DNA from: CBFDCQ01 sp965603355
Lineage (GTDB): Bacteria; Hydrogenedentota; CAZGCA01; CBFDCQ01
DNA: 13,414 nt
Assembly (NCBI GenBank): GCA_965603355.1
Contig: CBFDCQ010000086.1
Location: 1 to 13,414 of the forward strand
Reading direction: 5' to 3'
The notes below the pieces were generated by a model. It was not told the DNA's origin. It saw only the letters and a program-made list of their open reading frames with translations, and made no database searches. Positions 11,931-13,414 of the stretch are shown piece by piece (position 1 is the first letter of the stretch; each line of letters opens with the position of its first letter). The position numbers were made by a program, and so were the translations under genes.

Positions 11931-13414
11931 ATGGAAAAGGGCAAGAAAATATTCGGCGTATGCCTGGTCATATCGCTCGCGTTACACCTGATATTGTTGG
12001 GTTTTGCTCCCAGAATAAGGGTGTTCAACCAGACAACGATGGGTTTCAAGGCGGCACGGATGTTTCGTCTCAGACCAGCGCCGGTGGAGACGCGGCCGCG
12101 GCCGCGTCCTCGTATCGCGACCAGCGACGAGACACCGCCCATGTCGCTTGAGGAGTTTCTGTTGCGCGAACGAGAACGTCCGGAGCTTCCTCCCGCGCCG
12201 GAATATCCGCGAGACGAACTTGCGGGTGAACTCAGGGACAGGGCCGCGCGCGACCGGCTGCTTCGGGACCACGCGACTGAACCGGCAGACACGGTGCTCG
12301 AAGCGATTGACCTCGAGGTCGTGGCGATTCACAAGCGGCTTCTCGCGGAAGAGATTGACGTCTCGCGACGACTGATACCTGAAAAAGAGAGGATTGTCGT
12401 GCCGATGGATGTAATGCCGACGGTGTCCGGTCCTGGAGGGGGAGGACTGGGAGTCGCCGGGAGGCTGCCGGCTGCGCCCGCTGTGGTCAGAACCGAGATA
12501 GCACGCGTCGCCGAACCCACGGAGATAGTCCGGCGGGGCGAGGAACGTCGGTTGCCGCCGATCGGCGGCGAATTGATCGAGACGCCGACGGGTGTCTTGC
12601 CGCTTCGGGAGAATCGGGAGCTGGCGCAGAAATATGCTTCGCTCGACGATGTGCTTGAGGTGCGTCTCGCGACTTATGAGCCGCCGGATGAGGAGGGATA
12701 TTTCCTCATCAGGATTTCCCCGAAACGCGGCGGGCAGATCGAGACAATGCCGAAAGAGGTGATTTTCGTCATTGACGCCTCGAAGAGCATCCAGGAGGCA
12801 AAACTCGATCAATCCAAGGCCGGTTTGCAGAGCTGTCTGGCTCAGCTCAACGAATCGGACCTGTTCAACATTATCGCCTTCAAAGAGTCGCCGACGGTGT
12901 TCAGGTCGACGTCCGTTCGTCCGACCGCGGGCAACATACGTGCGGCGCGCGTGTTTGTCAAAGGACTGAAACCGAGCGGTGAGACAGACGTGTACAGCGC
13001 TATTGCGCCGCTGGTCCGGATCACGAAACCGGAAACGCACCCGTACAACATATTCCTGATAAGCGATGGGAAACCCACGTCCGGTATGGTGGACAGCCGC
13101 GCCATAATCAACAATCTGACCCGCGATAACGAGTTACGCGCTTCAATATTCACGTTCGGCGGCGGCAGTGAGGTTAACGTCTACCTGCTCGATCTGCTCT
13201 CTTACCTCAACAAGGGACGCACCTACGTTGCGGATCGCGTTTACTCTATCGATAACGAGATGCCGAAGTTCTGTGACACTATTGGAACTCCAATCCTGAT
13301 TGATCTACGCGCCAACTACGCCAATATCGCCGAGTCGGAGATTTATCCGAAGGTACTGCCTGATTTCTACATGGACAGCGAGATCTTAGTCTCCGGCAGG
13401 TACAGCGGGACGGA
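11931..13414 (+). CDS. TonB-like membrane anchor fused to a VIT-type von Willebrand A domain protein (3' end outside window)
   Basis: The frame is open from ATG 11931 through the window end (494 codons seen). Residues 7-25 form a membrane anchor with S15-L-A-L-H19, the S-x3-H spacing of the TonB transmembrane helix that contacts ExbB. A long periplasmic linker (about 35-255) is rich in Pro, Arg and Glu and includes a G-P-G-G-G-G-L-G stretch near 165. The VWA domain follows: V-I-F-V-I-D-A-S-K-S gives the MIDAS D282-x-S-x-S286, with T352 in GETDVYSA and D379 in L-I-S-D-G-K-P-T. After it, P-I-L-I-D-L (from 454) to E-I-Y-P-K-V-L-P-D-F-Y and V-S-G-R-Y (about 487-491) matches the strand pattern after the VWA in VIT/VWA proteins. 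No strong SD is visible (GAGAG about 12 bases upstream). Placement after exbB-exbD-TPR suggests it is the energised partner. Confidence 0.85.
   Translation, partial: MEKGKKIFGVCLVISLALHLILLGFAPRIRVFNQTTMGFKAARMFRLRPAPVETRPRPRPRIATSDETPPMSLEEFLLRERERPELPPAPEYPRDELAGELRDRAARDRLLRDHATEPADTVLEAIDLEVVAIHKRLLAEEIDVSRRLIPEKERIVVPMDVMPTVSGPGGGGLGVAGRLPAAPAVVRTEIARVAEPTEIVRRGEERRLPPIGGELIETPTGVLPLRENRELAQKYASLDDVLEVRLATYEPPDEEGYFLIRISPKRGGQIETMPKEVIFVIDASKSIQEAKLDQSKAGLQSCLAQLNESDLFNIIAFKESPTVFRSTSVRPTAGNIRAARVFVKGLKPSGETDVYSAIAPLVRITKPETHPYNIFLISDGKPTSGMVDSRAIINNLTRDNELRASIFTFGGGSEVNVYLLDLLSYLNKGRTYVADRVYSIDNEMPKFCDTIGTPILIDLRANYANIAESEIYPKVLPDFYMDSEILVSGRYSGT

Noticed and set aside
10928..12292. Antisense open frame of 454 codons across the end of the TPR gene and the start of the VWA gene
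   Set aside because: It is opposite strong sense genes with clear repeats and motifs, has a low-complexity Ser/Arg start and no recognisable domain, and spans the boundary of two sense genes. This is the expected mirror of GC-biased codon use.
11982..13040. Antisense open frame of 352 codons opposite the VWA gene
   Set aside because: The sense frame here carries a complete VWA MIDAS and a TonB-type anchor. The antisense product is Arg/His/Pro-rich without a family pattern.

Overview
The window reads as part of a diderm (Gram-negative-type) bacterial chromosome. The evidence is an outer-membrane secretin, periplasmic GspC/GspM-like proteins, ExbB/ExbD proteins and a TonB-like inner-membrane anchor. 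All supported genes lie on the + strand, tightly packed, mostly with good Shine-Dalgarno sites and several stop/start overlaps. GC content looks moderately high by eye. The gene order (pseudopilins, then a PilM-PilN fusion, a PilO/GspM-like protein, a GspC/PilP-like protein and the secretin) and the VIT-family VWA protein suggest a deep-branching or PVC-like phylum rather than a classic proteobacterium. That placement is an inference, and no taxonomic marker is present.

Region 1 (1-8176) is the distal half of a type II secretion / type IV pilus-like operon. In order it holds the 3' end of a GspH-like pseudopilin, GspI, GspJ and GspK minor pseudopilins, a GspL-like protein (PilM actin-like domain fused to a PilN-like domain), a GspM/PilO-like protein with an added C-terminal carbohydrate-binding-like domain, a small GspC-like protein with an HR domain, and the GspD secretin. 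The assembly ATPase (GspE), platform protein (GspF), major pseudopilin (GspG) and prepilin peptidase are not in the window; some probably lie upstream. GspI, GspK and GspD each carry a Gln/Arg/Gly-rich low-complexity segment. In gspI and gspK these segments are short in-frame tandem DNA repeats (15 bp and 12 bp units).

Region 2 (8232-13414) follows in the same direction after a 55-bp gap. It encodes an ExbB/TolQ-like channel subunit, an ExbD/TolR-like partner, a 784-residue exported TPR protein, and the first 494 residues of a protein that runs off the window. That last protein has a TonB-type N-terminal membrane anchor with an S-x3-H motif, a proline/arginine/glutamate-rich linker, a von Willebrand A domain with a complete MIDAS, and the start of a VIT/VWA-type post-VWA domain. 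The reading is a proton-motive-force-driven module in which ExbB-ExbD energise a TonB-like VWA protein, with the TPR protein as a periplasmic scaffold.

The most notable points are the TonB-anchor/VWA fusion beside its own ExbBD pair, the carbohydrate-binding-like domain on the GspM-like subunit, and the expandable coding repeats in two predicted tip pseudopilins. I saw no RNA genes, insertion sequences, CRISPR arrays or convincing promoters or terminators. No intergenic gap exceeds about 105 bases.
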